A DNA stretch of 25,208 nt, taken from positions 1 to 25,208 of the forward strand of contig JAGOIJ010000005.1 in NCBI GenBank assembly GCA_017995695.1, given 5' to 3'. Shown here in pieces: positions 1 through 8,470 of this stretch (its first letter is position 1; the number at the start of each line of letters is the position of its first letter). The stretch comes from Candidatus Omnitrophota bacterium. Lineage in GTDB: Bacteria; Omnitrophota; Gorgyraeia; Gygaellales; Profunditerraquicolaceae. Both the position numbers and the translations under genes were made by a program. The notes beneath the pieces are model-generated. The model saw only the letters and a program-made list of their open reading frames with translations, searched no databases and was not told the origin of the DNA.

Positions 1-1095
1 AGACCGCTCTAATTCAATAACGCCTAAATCTATTGTCTCGCCAGCTGACAAACAGATCCTGTCAGAAACAGCATTACCATTCCAGGGATTGGTGCAAGTA
101 ATAGTAGTGCCATCTGCCCCTACGACCGAAGAAGACCACCCGTGATAATTATAGCTTAAGCCCCACAGATTATCAGGATCGCAAAAACTGCGACAATAGG
201 ACTGACTGACCGCATCGCGAAACGCATTGATTGAATTTACCGTAAAACACCGCTGAACATCAGAAGTAAAAACAATAGGAAAGAAATTAAACGATCCGCC
301 AGCGCCCGTTATCTTGTAAAATACTTGCCTGCCGTTTTCAAACAATTGAGTTTCTAAGCTTACTACCCCGGCTCCCTGCACCCTGAAACTTCCCGTAATC
401 CTGCCCGGCCCAGCCGGAGTAAGCGTAACATTAACCTCGCGATCCTCTCCACCTGCAAGATTAAAGACATCAATAACGTCGGAGGTAAAAAAATTTGCGC
501 AGGTAACGGTCAACCGCCAGTTCCCCGGCTTCAACGCCATATTGCCATTAGCATCAAGAAAAGTATAGTCACCATTAGCGTCGCTAGTAGTGGTTACCGT
601 CAAAGTCGGATTAGCAACATTAACCACCCTAATCTGCGCAGCAGAGATAGGCGCGTTGCCTGCGCTATTAGTTATCTTACCATAAATATTGCCAGGGAAT
701 GGCTCCGGAGGAAGACTAATCATGGCAGAATTATTAAACTGCTGCGGTTGGCCTTGACGATTAAGCCAGCTGATTGTAACATCAGCTTTAACCAGATTAG
801 GCCCCTGGGGAATTATGGTTATAGCCCGGTGAAACCCAGGGTATCTATTTTGATCAATATCGTCAAAAACAATACCCGGCAAATTGGCAAAGTTATCTTG
901 GGCTACGCCCCGGACCTCTTCTAGCGCTGCCTGACTTAAGGTAACCGCATTCAACCTGTTGTGGCTGGCGTCACTTGCCCCGCTTAAGACAAAAAATCCC
1001 ATATAACTGGAAATAGCCACAATCGCAATAATAACCGTGCTCACCAATACTTCGATCAGGGTAACTGCCTTAAGCTGACGCACATTTTTTTTCAT
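1..1095 (-). CDS. Prepilin-like protein (GspI/PilV type) fused to a carboxypeptidase-regulatory-like beta domain, 3' end cut by window edge
   Basis: An open frame of 365 codons starts at ATG 1095 and has no stop before base 1. The N-terminus is a class III prepilin leader: a short basic leader, probable cleavage after Ala10, then VTLIEVLVS with Glu at mature position 5 and a hydrophobic helix to about residue 36. The residue before the cut is Ala rather than the usual Gly. Residues about 134-226 (GNIYGKITNSAGNAPISAA, then SDANGDYTF) look like a carboxypeptidase-regulatory-like/CnaB-type beta sandwich. The later part holds several Cys residues (about 283, 301, 305, 334, 348). Its ATG overlaps the TGA of the secretin gene (ATGA), so translation is probably coupled. 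The likely role is a minor or tip pilin of the neighbouring machine. The leader is clear; the exact class is not. Confidence 0.8.
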   Translation of the reverse strand, partial: MKKNVRQLKAVTLIEVLVSTVIIAIVAISSYMGFFVLSGASDASHNRLNAVTLSQAALEEVRGVAQDNFANLPGIVFDDIDQNRYPGFHRAITIIPQGPNLVKADVTISWLNRQGQPQQFNNSAMISLPPEPFPGNIYGKITNSAGNAPISAAQIRVVNVANPTLTVTTTSDANGDYTFLDANGNMALKPGNWRLTVTCANFFTSDVIDVFNLAGGEDREVNVTLTPAGPGRITGSFRVQGAGVVSLETQLFENGRQVFYKITGAGGSFNFFPIVFTSDVQRCFTVNSINAFRDAVSQSYCRSFCDPDNLWGLSYNYHGWSSSVVGADGTTITCTNPWNGNAVSDRICLSAGETIDLGVIELERS

Positions 1096-2426
1096 TTTGT
1101 TATAATGGTAGGCACAACCGTAATAATTAATTCGGTATTGTAATCTGTCTTTCTATCGTACCCGAAAAATAAATTGCCCAGGAGAGGAATCTTGCCTAAG
1201 AAAGGCAGGCCGTAAATATCCTTTTTATCCTCATTGCTCAGCAAGCCCGCAATAACAAATGGTTGTCCGTTTTTAACCCGCACATACGCAGTTGCTTCGC
1301 GCGATTTCATCCAGGGATACTCATCATTTGCCCCAACCCAGGAGTAGATATAGCTAACTTCAGGCTCAACTTTGATCACCACGAAATCCTTATCCACGAT
1401 CGAAGGAGTAATATTTAACCTGATACCCGGCTCAACCCAGCGCACTTCGGTTTGCGCAACGCCTGCAGTAACGGTAGTAATGGTGTAAGGCACCTTATCG
1501 CCGACGAAAACCTGGGCTTCCTTGTTATTCATCGTGGTCACCCGAGGTCTGGATAAAACTTTAGCTCGGGCCTTTGTCTCAAGCATATTAATCGTCATAG
1601 CAAACGAGGTTGCCGAACGCTCAAGATCAAAAAACTGAAGCGGTGATACTGCGCCCACCTTAGCCGCAGTGGCAGCCAGTGTAGTCGGTCGCTGGCGCTC
1701 CTGCAAAGAAAAATCAAGGTCATCCGGCCAATCAACTCCAAGTTGTCGAAGAGCATCGTTGCCAATTTCAAGAACTTTGACCTCTAATAATACCTGCGGC
1801 TGGGCCACATCCACTTTATTCAAAATGCTCATCGCCTCATCGATCTCTTTAGGGGCTCCAACCAAAACCAGAGAGTTCTCCGCTGTTGAGGAATTAACAG
1901 TTGAAACAACGCCTTTTAAATAATTCTTGGCTTCCTCGCTATTAAGGTTTCTCAAAGGCACGACCTGAACTTTGGTCATGCCTTTCTTGATCTTCTCCTC
2001 TAAGGAAACAAATAAAATATTCCCATTTGCTGAACTACCCAACCCATACGCCTGGGACAAAACATCTAATGCTTCCTTGGTCGTTACTTTCTTAAGATGG
2101 ATGGTAACCTTGCGCCCGCGCAAAGTAGGATCTAAAACAATATTCTGGTTGTCGGCTTCGCCAATAATCCGCAAGACATCCTGCAGATCTGCTTCATTAA
2201 AATCCAGATCAATCAAAGTTGCTGGCACAGCCGGTTCTTGTGGGATATTGGGAGCCACGCGTTGCTGTGTTGCGTTTTCTGCTAATGTCTGCACATTCTC
2301 TATTGTTTGATCAATGAGATCAAAACTTGTTTTACCACCTTGGGCCGGCTCTGTTGCCTGGCTTTTCTGGGCAAATATAACCATGGCGCTTATCAAAAGA
2401 AAAACTAGCACTCGTTTATTTTGCAT
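1092..2426 (-). CDS. pilQ: Type IV pilus/type II secretion secretin, PilQ/GspD-like
   Basis: Outer-membrane ring protein through which a pilus or secreted substrate passes. A signal peptide covers about the first 25 residues. An STN/AMIN-like N0 domain follows (about 73-147, with LIDLDFNEADLQDVLR), then a short secretin N1-like domain (about 153-208) and the secretin beta-barrel domain (about 215 to the end). The secretin signature near the C-terminus, GLPFLGKIPLLGNLFF, is present. At about 444 residues it is short, with fewer N-terminal domains than typical GspD or PilQ. The start is set by the ribosome binding site: AGGAG directly abuts an ATG at 2432 but lies 6 nt before the ATG at 2426, so 2426 is preferred. 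It overlaps the end of the PilP-like gene by 11 bp. Family assignment is firm; T4P versus T2SS is inferred from the MN-O-P-Q gene order. Confidence 0.93.
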   Translation of the reverse strand: MQNKRVLVFLLISAMVIFAQKSQATEPAQGGKTSFDLIDQTIENVQTLAENATQQRVAPNIPQEPAVPATLIDLDFNEADLQDVLRIIGEADNQNIVLDPTLRGRKVTIHLKKVTTKEALDVLSQAYGLGSSANGNILFVSLEEKIKKGMTKVQVVPLRNLNSEEAKNYLKGVVSTVNSSTAENSLVLVGAPKEIDEAMSILNKVDVAQPQVLLEVKVLEIGNDALRQLGVDWPDDLDFSLQERQRPTTLAATAAKVGAVSPLQFFDLERSATSFAMTINMLETKARAKVLSRPRVTTMNNKEAQVFVGDKVPYTITTVTAGVAQTEVRWVEPGIRLNITPSIVDKDFVVIKVEPEVSYIYSWVGANDEYPWMKSREATAYVRVKNGQPFVIAGLLSNEDKKDIYGLPFLGKIPLLGNLFFGYDRKTDYNTELIITVVPTIITK

Positions 2427-2808
2427 TCTCATCTCCTAATTCAAATATAAAATCTTTATTTGCCTTTTCAAGCGTAACTTTCTGCGGCTCTATGTTTTTT
2501 ACGAGGTACTCTCCTACCGTATCCCCTTTTTTAAAAACCCCTATCCCTTCAAACGTCTCCATCAGGAAAAGCGGAGCATGTTCTTTATACAAAATGCCAA
2601 GCAACCTAAACTCGCCTGACTCAACATTAGTCACATAATTATACAACGCCCCGAGCAAAGGCGCAAAGGGATCACGAGTAAGCTCAAGCTCAACAGGATT
2701 TTGCATCTTTAGTGCCTCAAGTAACTCTTCTTCCTCTGTTGCCCAAGCATGCTTGCCGATGAGGAAAACCATACCGATGATCATCACCACTAATCCTACC
2801 CGCTTCAT
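2416..2808 (-). CDS. pilP: PilP-like pilus assembly lipoprotein/periplasmic protein
   Basis: A 130-residue secreted protein. It has an N-terminal hydrophobic signal segment (about 4-23, ending HAWA) but no clear lipobox cysteine, unlike classical PilP lipoproteins. The RDPFAPLL motif (about 45-52) followed by a small beta domain (FRLLGILY, GDTVGEYLVKNI, KVTLEKANKDFIFEL) is the PilP/GspC-homology-region pattern. This domain normally links the inner-membrane PilM/N/O subcomplex to the secretin. Its place between the PilO-like and secretin genes matches the conserved pilMNOPQ order. It starts 5 bp after the pilO stop and its stop overlaps the secretin start, so the three are surely co-translated. 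Similarity to GspC HR domains means a type II secretion role cannot be excluded. Confidence 0.82.
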   Translation of the reverse strand: MKRVGLVVMIIGMVFLIGKHAWATEEEELLEALKMQNPVELELTRDPFAPLLGALYNYVTNVESGEFRLLGILYKEHAPLFLMETFEGIGVFKKGDTVGEYLVKNIEPQKVTLEKANKDFIFELGDENAK

Positions 2809-2812
2809 GCGT

Positions 2813-3433
2813 TTATCCTGTCTTTCCTTTTTTTAAACCATACAGCTTCAAGGTAAAGGTGCATTTAAGCAATGGATACTTAGTCCTATTAACGTTGATA
2901 TCTGTCAGAGTCATCAACTGATTAGGCTGCTCCAGATCAATCAAAAACTTAGTAAGATTAAAAAAATCAGATATTACTGTCATCTTTATAGGCATAAAAG
3001 CTAGCTTTTCTTCTTCTGTGCCGCTATCCTTGCGAGGAGGAGGATTAGTTTTTGCGGCGGCATCTTCTAAAGGCACCTCGACAAACGACTGTGCTTTCAA
3101 ATCCTCAATTTTGATCTTATACTTTTTTGATAATTCCGAAACCTTATCCAGAAACATCGCAATATCCTGCTCACTGAACAACATTGCCTCAAGTTTTTCT
3201 CGTTCCGTCGTATATTTTTCAACCAGCTTATTCAGATTCTTAGCATCATTTTCTAATGCCTCAAGCTGTATACGCTTTCCTCTAAATCTATTCTCTATCT
3301 GGCTGTAGGAAATTATATTGAAACCTATTAAAACCAGGACCAAAATGCTTACCCCTGCGCAAACAGCAATTCCTATTACTTTTGCCTGGTCAGGAGAAAC
3401 CTCAAGGTTTTTTATCTTCAGATCTAAGCTCAT
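2813..3433 (-). CDS. pilO: PilO/GspM-like inner-membrane alignment protein
   Basis: A 206-residue bitopic protein with a short cytoplasmic N-terminus, one transmembrane helix (about 19-42, rich in Ile/Val/Leu), a coiled-coil stretch (about 50-72) and a periplasmic ferredoxin-like fold (about 75 to the end). This is the PilO/GspM architecture. The region DFFNLTKFLIDLEQPNQLMTL resembles the PilO motif where the protein packs into the alignment complex. Residues about 124-143 form a charged, proline-containing insert. Its start overlaps the end of the PilM-PilN gene by 32 bp, unusually long for this operon. PilO heterodimerises with PilN and contacts PilP; here the partner would be the C-terminal part of the upstream fusion protein. 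Identification is by size, topology and position more than by strong sequence motifs. Confidence 0.82.
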   Translation of the reverse strand: MSLDLKIKNLEVSPDQAKVIGIAVCAGVSILVLVLIGFNIISYSQIENRFRGKRIQLEALENDAKNLNKLVEKYTTEREKLEAMLFSEQDIAMFLDKVSELSKKYKIKIEDLKAQSFVEVPLEDAAAKTNPPPRKDSGTEEEKLAFMPIKMTVISDFFNLTKFLIDLEQPNQLMTLTDINVNRTKYPLLKCTFTLKLYGLKKGKTG

Positions 3434-4892
3434 TATTCTTAAATGTTGTGCTCAAGCTAAAATCAACGAACTTCTTTCCTTCAACTTCCCGCTCTTTTAA
3501 GAAATCAAACTGCGTGTTATTAAATAAAGTATTATTGTTAATATTGCGTAGGAATGTCGCAATAGAGCTGATATTCCAAGTGGTGCAATCAAGTTTTACT
3601 CCCAGCGATTCAGCAAGGTTAAATTGGTTCATGTGCACATCTTCCGGCAGCGCCTTCATGAGCTGTCCAAAAACTTTAGTCCAGGCTACCCTTTTAATTT
3701 TTTGCACAACCTTGACCTGCGAAAACAATAAGTTTCTGGTTGACTCAAGGAGATTTTTCTCTATTTTAAGTTGGGTAGTTTGCCGTTCCAGCGTTTCGAT
3801 CTTGCCACTGGCAAGACTCTCTTGTTTTAAAAGGTTATTTTTTACCGACATCAGCAAAAGACTGGCTATACCTAATACGGCAAGGGCGCCTATTATATAA
3901 AAAACAATAAAACGGCCTGTTTTAAAGAGGGCTTCCTGAAGCTTTATCTTATGTAAGAATACATTAAAATTAAATTTCTCTTTTACCCCCCTGAAATAAA
4001 GCAACGGGCCGGTAAGCGCAAGGACATACGCTGGATTGAACACTTTGTCTTTTGTAACGAGACCATATTCATCGAGCTGGGGGGCTTTTGTCTCGATCTC
4101 AAGGGATGTCGACAACATCTCGGCAAGATCCGCTGCGTTTTCATTATCCCAAATTAGCCACATCCGCTCAAGCGCGCGGTTCGCCCACTGCAGATGGTAT
4201 GACTTAACCACCCTGCGCAGCTCTTCAACCCAGCTTAAAAACACGGTCTGCTTTATTTCCTGCGCTGCGCCGCATAAATCTTTCCTTCCGACGGCAAACT
4301 GAAAAAACAACTTACACTCACCCTGCCAGAGGACCATGATCCAGCTGGCAGCATCGCCTAACACGATCAATGCCTCAACCGCGCTCTTTGACAAACGCGA
4401 GGCAAACAACTCCAAAGCATTCAGAGGGCTGATCTGCAGGCTCTCAACAGATAGCCCAGTGCGGCCTACTGCCTCTAAATAATAATTTTTGCTCTCATGG
4501 GTCAAGGCGCAAAAAATGACCAAGAATCTATTCTGCTCAACGGCAAAGGTTGCGTGCGTAAAATCAAATGCCTTATTAGCGAATTTAGGGATGCGCTCAA
4601 TTTGATTGCGGATCATGCCTTTTAATTCGCCATCAGGAATCTTGGGAAGCGCGGTTTGCTGGATAAAAAGGTCTTCAGAGGAAAGGGTGAGGCAGATTTT
4701 TTTGGGCGCGATTTTTTCTTTGGCAATAATCTCCTTAATCGCCTTAGTCAGATCGCCAGGAGAAGACAAGGAAAAAGCGGGAAGGTCAACCTTCCCGCTT
4801 TTTTCAACAATGAGTTCTTTTTGCCTTTTCTTTACGTCAACATAGCGTAATTGTTTCAGCGATATCTCTAATCCTAATATCTCTTCAGCCAT
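3402..4892 (-). CDS. pilM: PilM-PilN fusion protein (GspL-like architecture)
   Basis: A 496-residue protein that combines two proteins usually encoded separately in type IV pilus operons. Residues about 1-300 form a PilM-like actin-fold cytoplasmic domain (GLEISLKQLRYVDV at the start, later ALIVLGDAASWIMVL). Residues about 308-320 resemble the short N-terminal PilN segment that normally docks into PilM. One membrane helix follows (about 328-350), then a coiled coil (about 352-395) and a PilN-like periplasmic ferredoxin-like domain (MNQFNLAESLGVKLDCTTWN onward). The same order is found in GspL of type II secretion. An AAGGAG site lies only 2 nt before the ATG, closer than ideal. The gene follows the pilin by 68 bp and overlaps pilO by 32 bp. 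Confidence 0.85.
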   Translation of the reverse strand: MAEEILGLEISLKQLRYVDVKKRQKELIVEKSGKVDLPAFSLSSPGDLTKAIKEIIAKEKIAPKKICLTLSSEDLFIQQTALPKIPDGELKGMIRNQIERIPKFANKAFDFTHATFAVEQNRFLVIFCALTHESKNYYLEAVGRTGLSVESLQISPLNALELFASRLSKSAVEALIVLGDAASWIMVLWQGECKLFFQFAVGRKDLCGAAQEIKQTVFLSWVEELRRVVKSYHLQWANRALERMWLIWDNENAADLAEMLSTSLEIETKAPQLDEYGLVTKDKVFNPAYVLALTGPLLYFRGVKEKFNFNVFLHKIKLQEALFKTGRFIVFYIIGALAVLGIASLLLMSVKNNLLKQESLASGKIETLERQTTQLKIEKNLLESTRNLLFSQVKVVQKIKRVAWTKVFGQLMKALPEDVHMNQFNLAESLGVKLDCTTWNISSIATFLRNINNNTLFNNTQFDFLKEREVEGKKFVDFSLSTTFKNNELRSEDKKP

Positions 4893-4960
4893 GTCTCCTT
4901 TTCAATAGACAACTAACTCTCACAACGCTATTAGTAATCTTTTAGTCAAACACACCATAA

Positions 4961-5326
4961 CTATGGTATGTGAACATCAGGAAAGCTTGAAAAATGGGTG
5001 GATCTATCAATCTGTGCCCCATCAGTATTTATTACAATATTATAAGCAGTTCCGGGCTTAACCTTGCAAGAGGGAACAGTCCCCCCCGTTACATACGTTC
5101 CCAGTACAGCATCTGTTGCCGGACCGGCGGCAGGCCAAGTCCTTCCATGCTCTGAATAATACAATTGGATAGCGGTATCGAGGGAACGGATATTTGCTGC
5201 GCAGTCTTTGGTGTTTGCCTGTCTAATCGCATTAAGTGTGTTAGGAATCAACATCGCAACCAAGATACCAATAATGATTAAGACTACTAACAATTCCACA
5301 AGAGTAAAACCATATGCCCTTTTCAT
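4961..5326 (-). CDS. Major type IV pilin / GspG-like pseudopilin
   Basis: A 121-residue prepilin. The leader MKRAYG is followed by FTLVELLVVLIIIGILVAMLIP; prepilin peptidase would cut after Gly6 and methylate Phe7. Glu11 is the conserved Glu5 of the mature protein. The globular part has two cysteines, Cys42 and Cys87, that could form a disulfide. The overall length and LDTAIQLYYSEHGRTWP are GspG/PilA-like. No clear calcium-site motif of true GspG is visible. A strong GGAGGAGG ribosome binding site lies 6 nt before the ATG, the best in the window, as expected for an abundant subunit. The gene has its own roughly 200-bp upstream region with two good promoter candidates, so it can be expressed above the level of the surrounding operon. 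Confidence 0.93.
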   Translation of the reverse strand: MKRAYGFTLVELLVVLIIIGILVAMLIPNTLNAIRQANTKDCAANIRSLDTAIQLYYSEHGRTWPAAGPATDAVLGTYVTGGTVPSCKVKPGTAYNIVINTDGAQIDRSTHFSSFPDVHIP

Positions 5327-5420
5327 TGTACACCTCCTCCTCTGTTGGATATACCTACGGTTGTTTTAAATCGTGGCACCAAGAAAATTGCTCCCCCCTT
5401 CCTTACGTGCTTACCATATA

Positions 5421-5449
5421 AGTGTACCACAAAATCACCCGTATTTCAA
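5421..5449 (-). promoter_or_regulatory. Candidate proximal pilin promoter
   Basis: On the minus strand TTGAAA (5444-5449) and TACACT (5421-5426) are separated by 17 nt. A TG one base before the -10 gives an extended -10 element. Transcription would start near 5414, about 88 nt before the pilin ATG. Seen in sequence only; weaker than the distal candidate. Confidence 0.4.
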
Positions 5450-5487
5450 CTAACCGCTTTCAGCTATCTAACCTTTTCATTGGCAAT

Positions 5488-5516
5488 ATTATACAAAATA
5501 ACACAGTTTTTTGCAA
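5488..5516 (-). promoter_or_regulatory. Candidate distal pilin promoter with consensus -10
   Basis: On the minus strand TTGCAA (5511-5516) lies 17 nt before a perfect TATAAT (5488-5493). The start point would be near 5481, about 30 nt past the end of the platform-protein gene, leaving a roughly 155-nt leader before the pilin ATG. It would let the pilin be transcribed independently of the long upstream operon. Confidence 0.55.
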
Positions 5517-5523
5517 TCTTTTT

Positions 5524-6735
5524 TTAACGAGAGCTTAAATTATTCCAAAGGGAAAATATGGGCATATAGATAGCCATGAGCACAAAAAGCACCAGCCCCC
5601 CCACAAAAATAATCAGGATCGGCTCAAGCATAGTCAAGAAACGACTCACCCGGTTTTCAAACTCTTCTTCAAAATGGATAGCCATGCGCTCAAGCATCTC
5701 ACGCAATGAGCCGCTGGCTTCTCCAACCGTAATCATTTCTGATAAAAACGGCGGGAAAACCTGCGTCTGTGCCATAGAAACACCCAAAGGCTCACCTTGC
5801 ACAATCTTAGTTTGCACCGTATCTAAGGCTTTGCGTATCGTTGAATTAAGCGCTGCTTCTTTTGCAACCTCAATGCTCGCTGTTAACGGCAAGCCGGCGC
5901 TAATCAAAAGGCTCATCGCGCTCACAAATCGCGAGATCGCAACAGTATAAAATATCTTTCCGAACAACGGAAGCTTCAGCTTATAAGCGTCAATGATTTC
6001 TTTACCTCGAATAGTCCGCATGAACCTGCGGTACAAAAACACTGCGCCAATAAACAAAGCTATAATAATAAGCCAAAAATAACTCGTGCGCACGGCTTTC
6101 GAGATATTGATAACGATTTGCGTAAAAAACGGTAATTCAATCTTCATCTTTTCAAACACAGACTGGAACACGGGAATAACCCAAAGCAGCATCACCATAA
6201 CCACGACCACCGCAAACGCAACCACAACCAAAGGATAGGTGGTTGCCTGCTTAAACTTATCCTGAAATTTCTTTTGGTTGGTTAAATACTGCAGGAGCTT
6301 GCGCAGGATCTGGGAAATATCTGCGCCGATCTCCGCCACTCCTAACAACGCTCTATAGAGCGGCGGGAAAACTTCAGGGAATTCATTGAACGTCTGATGG
6401 ATGGTTGCGCCGGAGGAAAGCTTATTTTTCATCTTGCTGATCACGATCTGCAGCTGCTGCGATTCAACCTGCTTCCACAGGATATCGGTCGCTCTCAATA
6501 TGGTGATGCCCGACTCAAGCATCGAGGTCAACTCGTGAGTAAACATGATCAGCGTATCAATCTTGATGCCTTGGCCAAAAAGAGAGAATCTATTTTTCTT
6601 GTATGCGCCAACAGCTAAGACATATCCCCCGCCATCACGCAGTGTCTTCTTGACCTCATCAGCATTTTCAGCTTCAGATACCCCGTGATAGATCTTGCCA
6701 TTCTGGTCGCGAACTTTATATACAAATTCAGGCAT
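5524..6735 (-). CDS. pilC: Type IV pilus/type II secretion inner-membrane platform protein PilC/GspF
   Basis: A 403-residue polytopic protein, the usual family length. The N-terminus (MPEFVYKVRDQNGKIYHGV) is the cytoplasmic lead-in seen in PilC/GspF proteins. Two repeated GspF cytoplasmic domains (about 68-170 and about 270-375) carry the FTHELTSMLESGITILRA and ISRFVSAMSLLISAGLPLT signatures. Membrane helices lie at about 172-196, 216-236 and 374-396. The protein sits at the base of the machine, contacts the ATPase and pilin, and drives subunit extraction. It begins 7 bp after the ATPase stop, so the two are translationally linked. It is the last gene before the pilin's own promoter region. 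Identity is firm; PilC versus GspF is a matter of which system the locus represents. Confidence 0.94.
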   Translation of the reverse strand: MPEFVYKVRDQNGKIYHGVSEAENADEVKKTLRDGGGYVLAVGAYKKNRFSLFGQGIKIDTLIMFTHELTSMLESGITILRATDILWKQVESQQLQIVISKMKNKLSSGATIHQTFNEFPEVFPPLYRALLGVAEIGADISQILRKLLQYLTNQKKFQDKFKQATTYPLVVVAFAVVVVMVMLLWVIPVFQSVFEKMKIELPFFTQIVINISKAVRTSYFWLIIIALFIGAVFLYRRFMRTIRGKEIIDAYKLKLPLFGKIFYTVAISRFVSAMSLLISAGLPLTASIEVAKEAALNSTIRKALDTVQTKIVQGEPLGVSMAQTQVFPPFLSEMITVGEASGSLREMLERMAIHFEEEFENRVSRFLTMLEPILIIFVGGLVLFVLMAIYMPIFSLWNNLSSR

Positions 6736-6742
6736 AGGTTAG

Positions 6743-8470
6743 TTATCCTGCATCAAGAAAAGCAACCCGCATCACTTCTTCCAGCGACGTAACCTTAGCA
6801 ATTGCCTTGGCAACGCCGCTTGCATTAAGTGTGCGCATCCCTTGGGCAATGGCCTGCTTGGTCAGCTCTGATTCATCTGCCCGCTGAAGAGTAAGCTTAC
6901 GTATCTCATCACTCATCACTAATATCTCAAAGATCCCCGTACGTTTCGAATATCCCCTTTGATTACATTTTTCGCAGCCTTGTGGTTTAGCCAACGTAAT
7001 CTTTTGACTGCCAGCGGGAACGGCTTTATCAAATGACCGCAATGAATCGACATTCTCTTCGTAATCAGCTTGACAATGAGGGCACAGCTTTCTGACTAAC
7101 CGCTGGGCAATAACACCCACCACCGATGAGCTAATCAAAAAAGGCTCAACGCCCATATCCAAAAGCCGGGTTATCGCGCCGGTCGCATTGTTGGTATGCA
7201 AGGTTGACAAAACAAGGTGCCCAGTTATAGCTGCCTGCACAGCAATCTCCGCAGTTTCCAAATCGCGGATTTCGCCCACCATAATAATATCCGGATCCTG
7301 GCGCAAGATATGCCTGATTGCGGTAGCAAAGGTATATCCGGCGCGCACATTGATTGCTGTCTGGTTCACTCGGGGCAGTTCATACTCAACCGGATCCTCA
7401 ACAGTCACGATGTTACGCGTCTGCTCATTCAAGGTATTCAACATCGAGTACAACGTCGTGGTCTTGCCTGATCCGGTCGGGCCGGTAATTAAAATAATGC
7501 CATAGGGCCTTAAGATAAGATGACGCACCACTTCAAGCTCATGCTCATCAAAACCCACATGGTCAAGAGGCAATAATACGCTTTCCTTATCTAAAATGCG
7601 CAAGACCATTTTTTCGCCGAAAATCCCGGGAAGGGTTGAAGCGCGGATATCATAAATCTTGCCTTCCTGGGTAATACTCATCCTGCCATCCTGCGGCATT
7701 CTTCGCTCGGCAATATCCATCCCCGATACAATCTTAAGTCTTGAGATTGCGGCAGGCTGCAAATCTTTAGGCACCATCATTTTTTCATACAATACGCCGT
7801 CAACGCGAAAACGGATAAACATGCCTTCTGCCTGGGGCTCAAAATGCACATCCGATGCCCCCTGCCCAATCGCTTCAGTGAGTATTGAGTTAACCAGCTT
7901 TACTAACGGCCCGTCCTGAACAGCAATCTCAAGATCTTTCAAAGATTTTTCTCCTGCTGCCTGGACGTCATGCTCTTTTTTCTTCGCCGCTATTTCATTC
8001 ATTGCTGCTGCAGTATGATCATTCGCGGTAAAGTATTTATTCAAAAGAGTATCGATTTGTTTACGGGTAGCAATAACAACCTTAGTCGAATAGCCGGTTA
8101 ACCGCCCTAATTCCTGGGGCGACATAATATCTAACGGGTCGCTGATCGCAACAACCAGGCGCCACTCTTCAACCCGCAAAGGAAATAAGTGATGCTTGCG
8201 CAAGAAATCAAGAGGCATATTCTTAAACAGGCTCTCATCAAGGGGTTCTGCATTCAAATCAACAAACGTCAAGAGATATTCCTGGGCAAGCGCACGCAGG
8301 AGCGTCTCTTCAGTAAGAAAACCTTTATCAATCAAAATCGCCCCAAGCATCTTCTTTTTTGTCTTCTGTTCCTCAAGCCCCTCATAAAGCTGCGCCTCAT
8401 TGATCACCCCGTGCTTAATGAGGATCTCACCGATGCGCAGATTTTTTTCTACATTCGAAGGCCTGGTCAT
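6743..8470 (-). CDS. pilB: Assembly ATPase PilB/GspE with N-terminal MshEN c-di-GMP-binding motif
   Basis: Hexameric cytoplasmic ATPase that powers pilus or pseudopilus assembly. Numbered from the ATG at 8470 (575 residues), the N-terminus has tandem MshEN motifs. The first (about 12-35) matches R-[LI]-G-x2-L-x10-L-x3-L-x2-Q exactly. The second follows after 5 residues but has Met for Arg and Glu for Gln at its ends. The ATPase core has Walker A GPTGSGKT (about 330-337), the Asp box VTVEDPVEY, Walker B IIMVGEIRD, and a His box with STLHTNNA. A zinc tetracysteine is formed by CPHC and CEKC (about 463-502). A GTG at 8488 could extend the frame, but AAGGAAG lies 7 nt before the ATG at 8470, and that ATG overlaps the PilZ gene's TGA by 4 bp (ATGA). 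Confidence 0.94.
   Translation of the reverse strand: MTRPSNVEKNLRIGEILIKHGVINEAQLYEGLEEQKTKKKMLGAILIDKGFLTEETLLRALAQEYLLTFVDLNAEPLDESLFKNMPLDFLRKHHLFPLRVEEWRLVVAISDPLDIMSPQELGRLTGYSTKVVIATRKQIDTLLNKYFTANDHTAAAMNEIAAKKKEHDVQAAGEKSLKDLEIAVQDGPLVKLVNSILTEAIGQGASDVHFEPQAEGMFIRFRVDGVLYEKMMVPKDLQPAAISRLKIVSGMDIAERRMPQDGRMSITQEGKIYDIRASTLPGIFGEKMVLRILDKESVLLPLDHVGFDEHELEVVRHLILRPYGIILITGPTGSGKTTTLYSMLNTLNEQTRNIVTVEDPVEYELPRVNQTAINVRAGYTFATAIRHILRQDPDIIMVGEIRDLETAEIAVQAAITGHLVLSTLHTNNATGAITRLLDMGVEPFLISSSVVGVIAQRLVRKLCPHCQADYEENVDSLRSFDKAVPAGSQKITLAKPQGCEKCNQRGYSKRTGIFEILVMSDEIRKLTLQRADESELTKQAIAQGMRTLNASGVAKAIAKVTSLEEVMRVAFLDAG

Noticed and set aside
4951..4970. Terminator after the pilin gene
   Set aside because: ACCATA/TATGGT can pair around AC, but the stem is short, A/T-rich and has no T-run after it.
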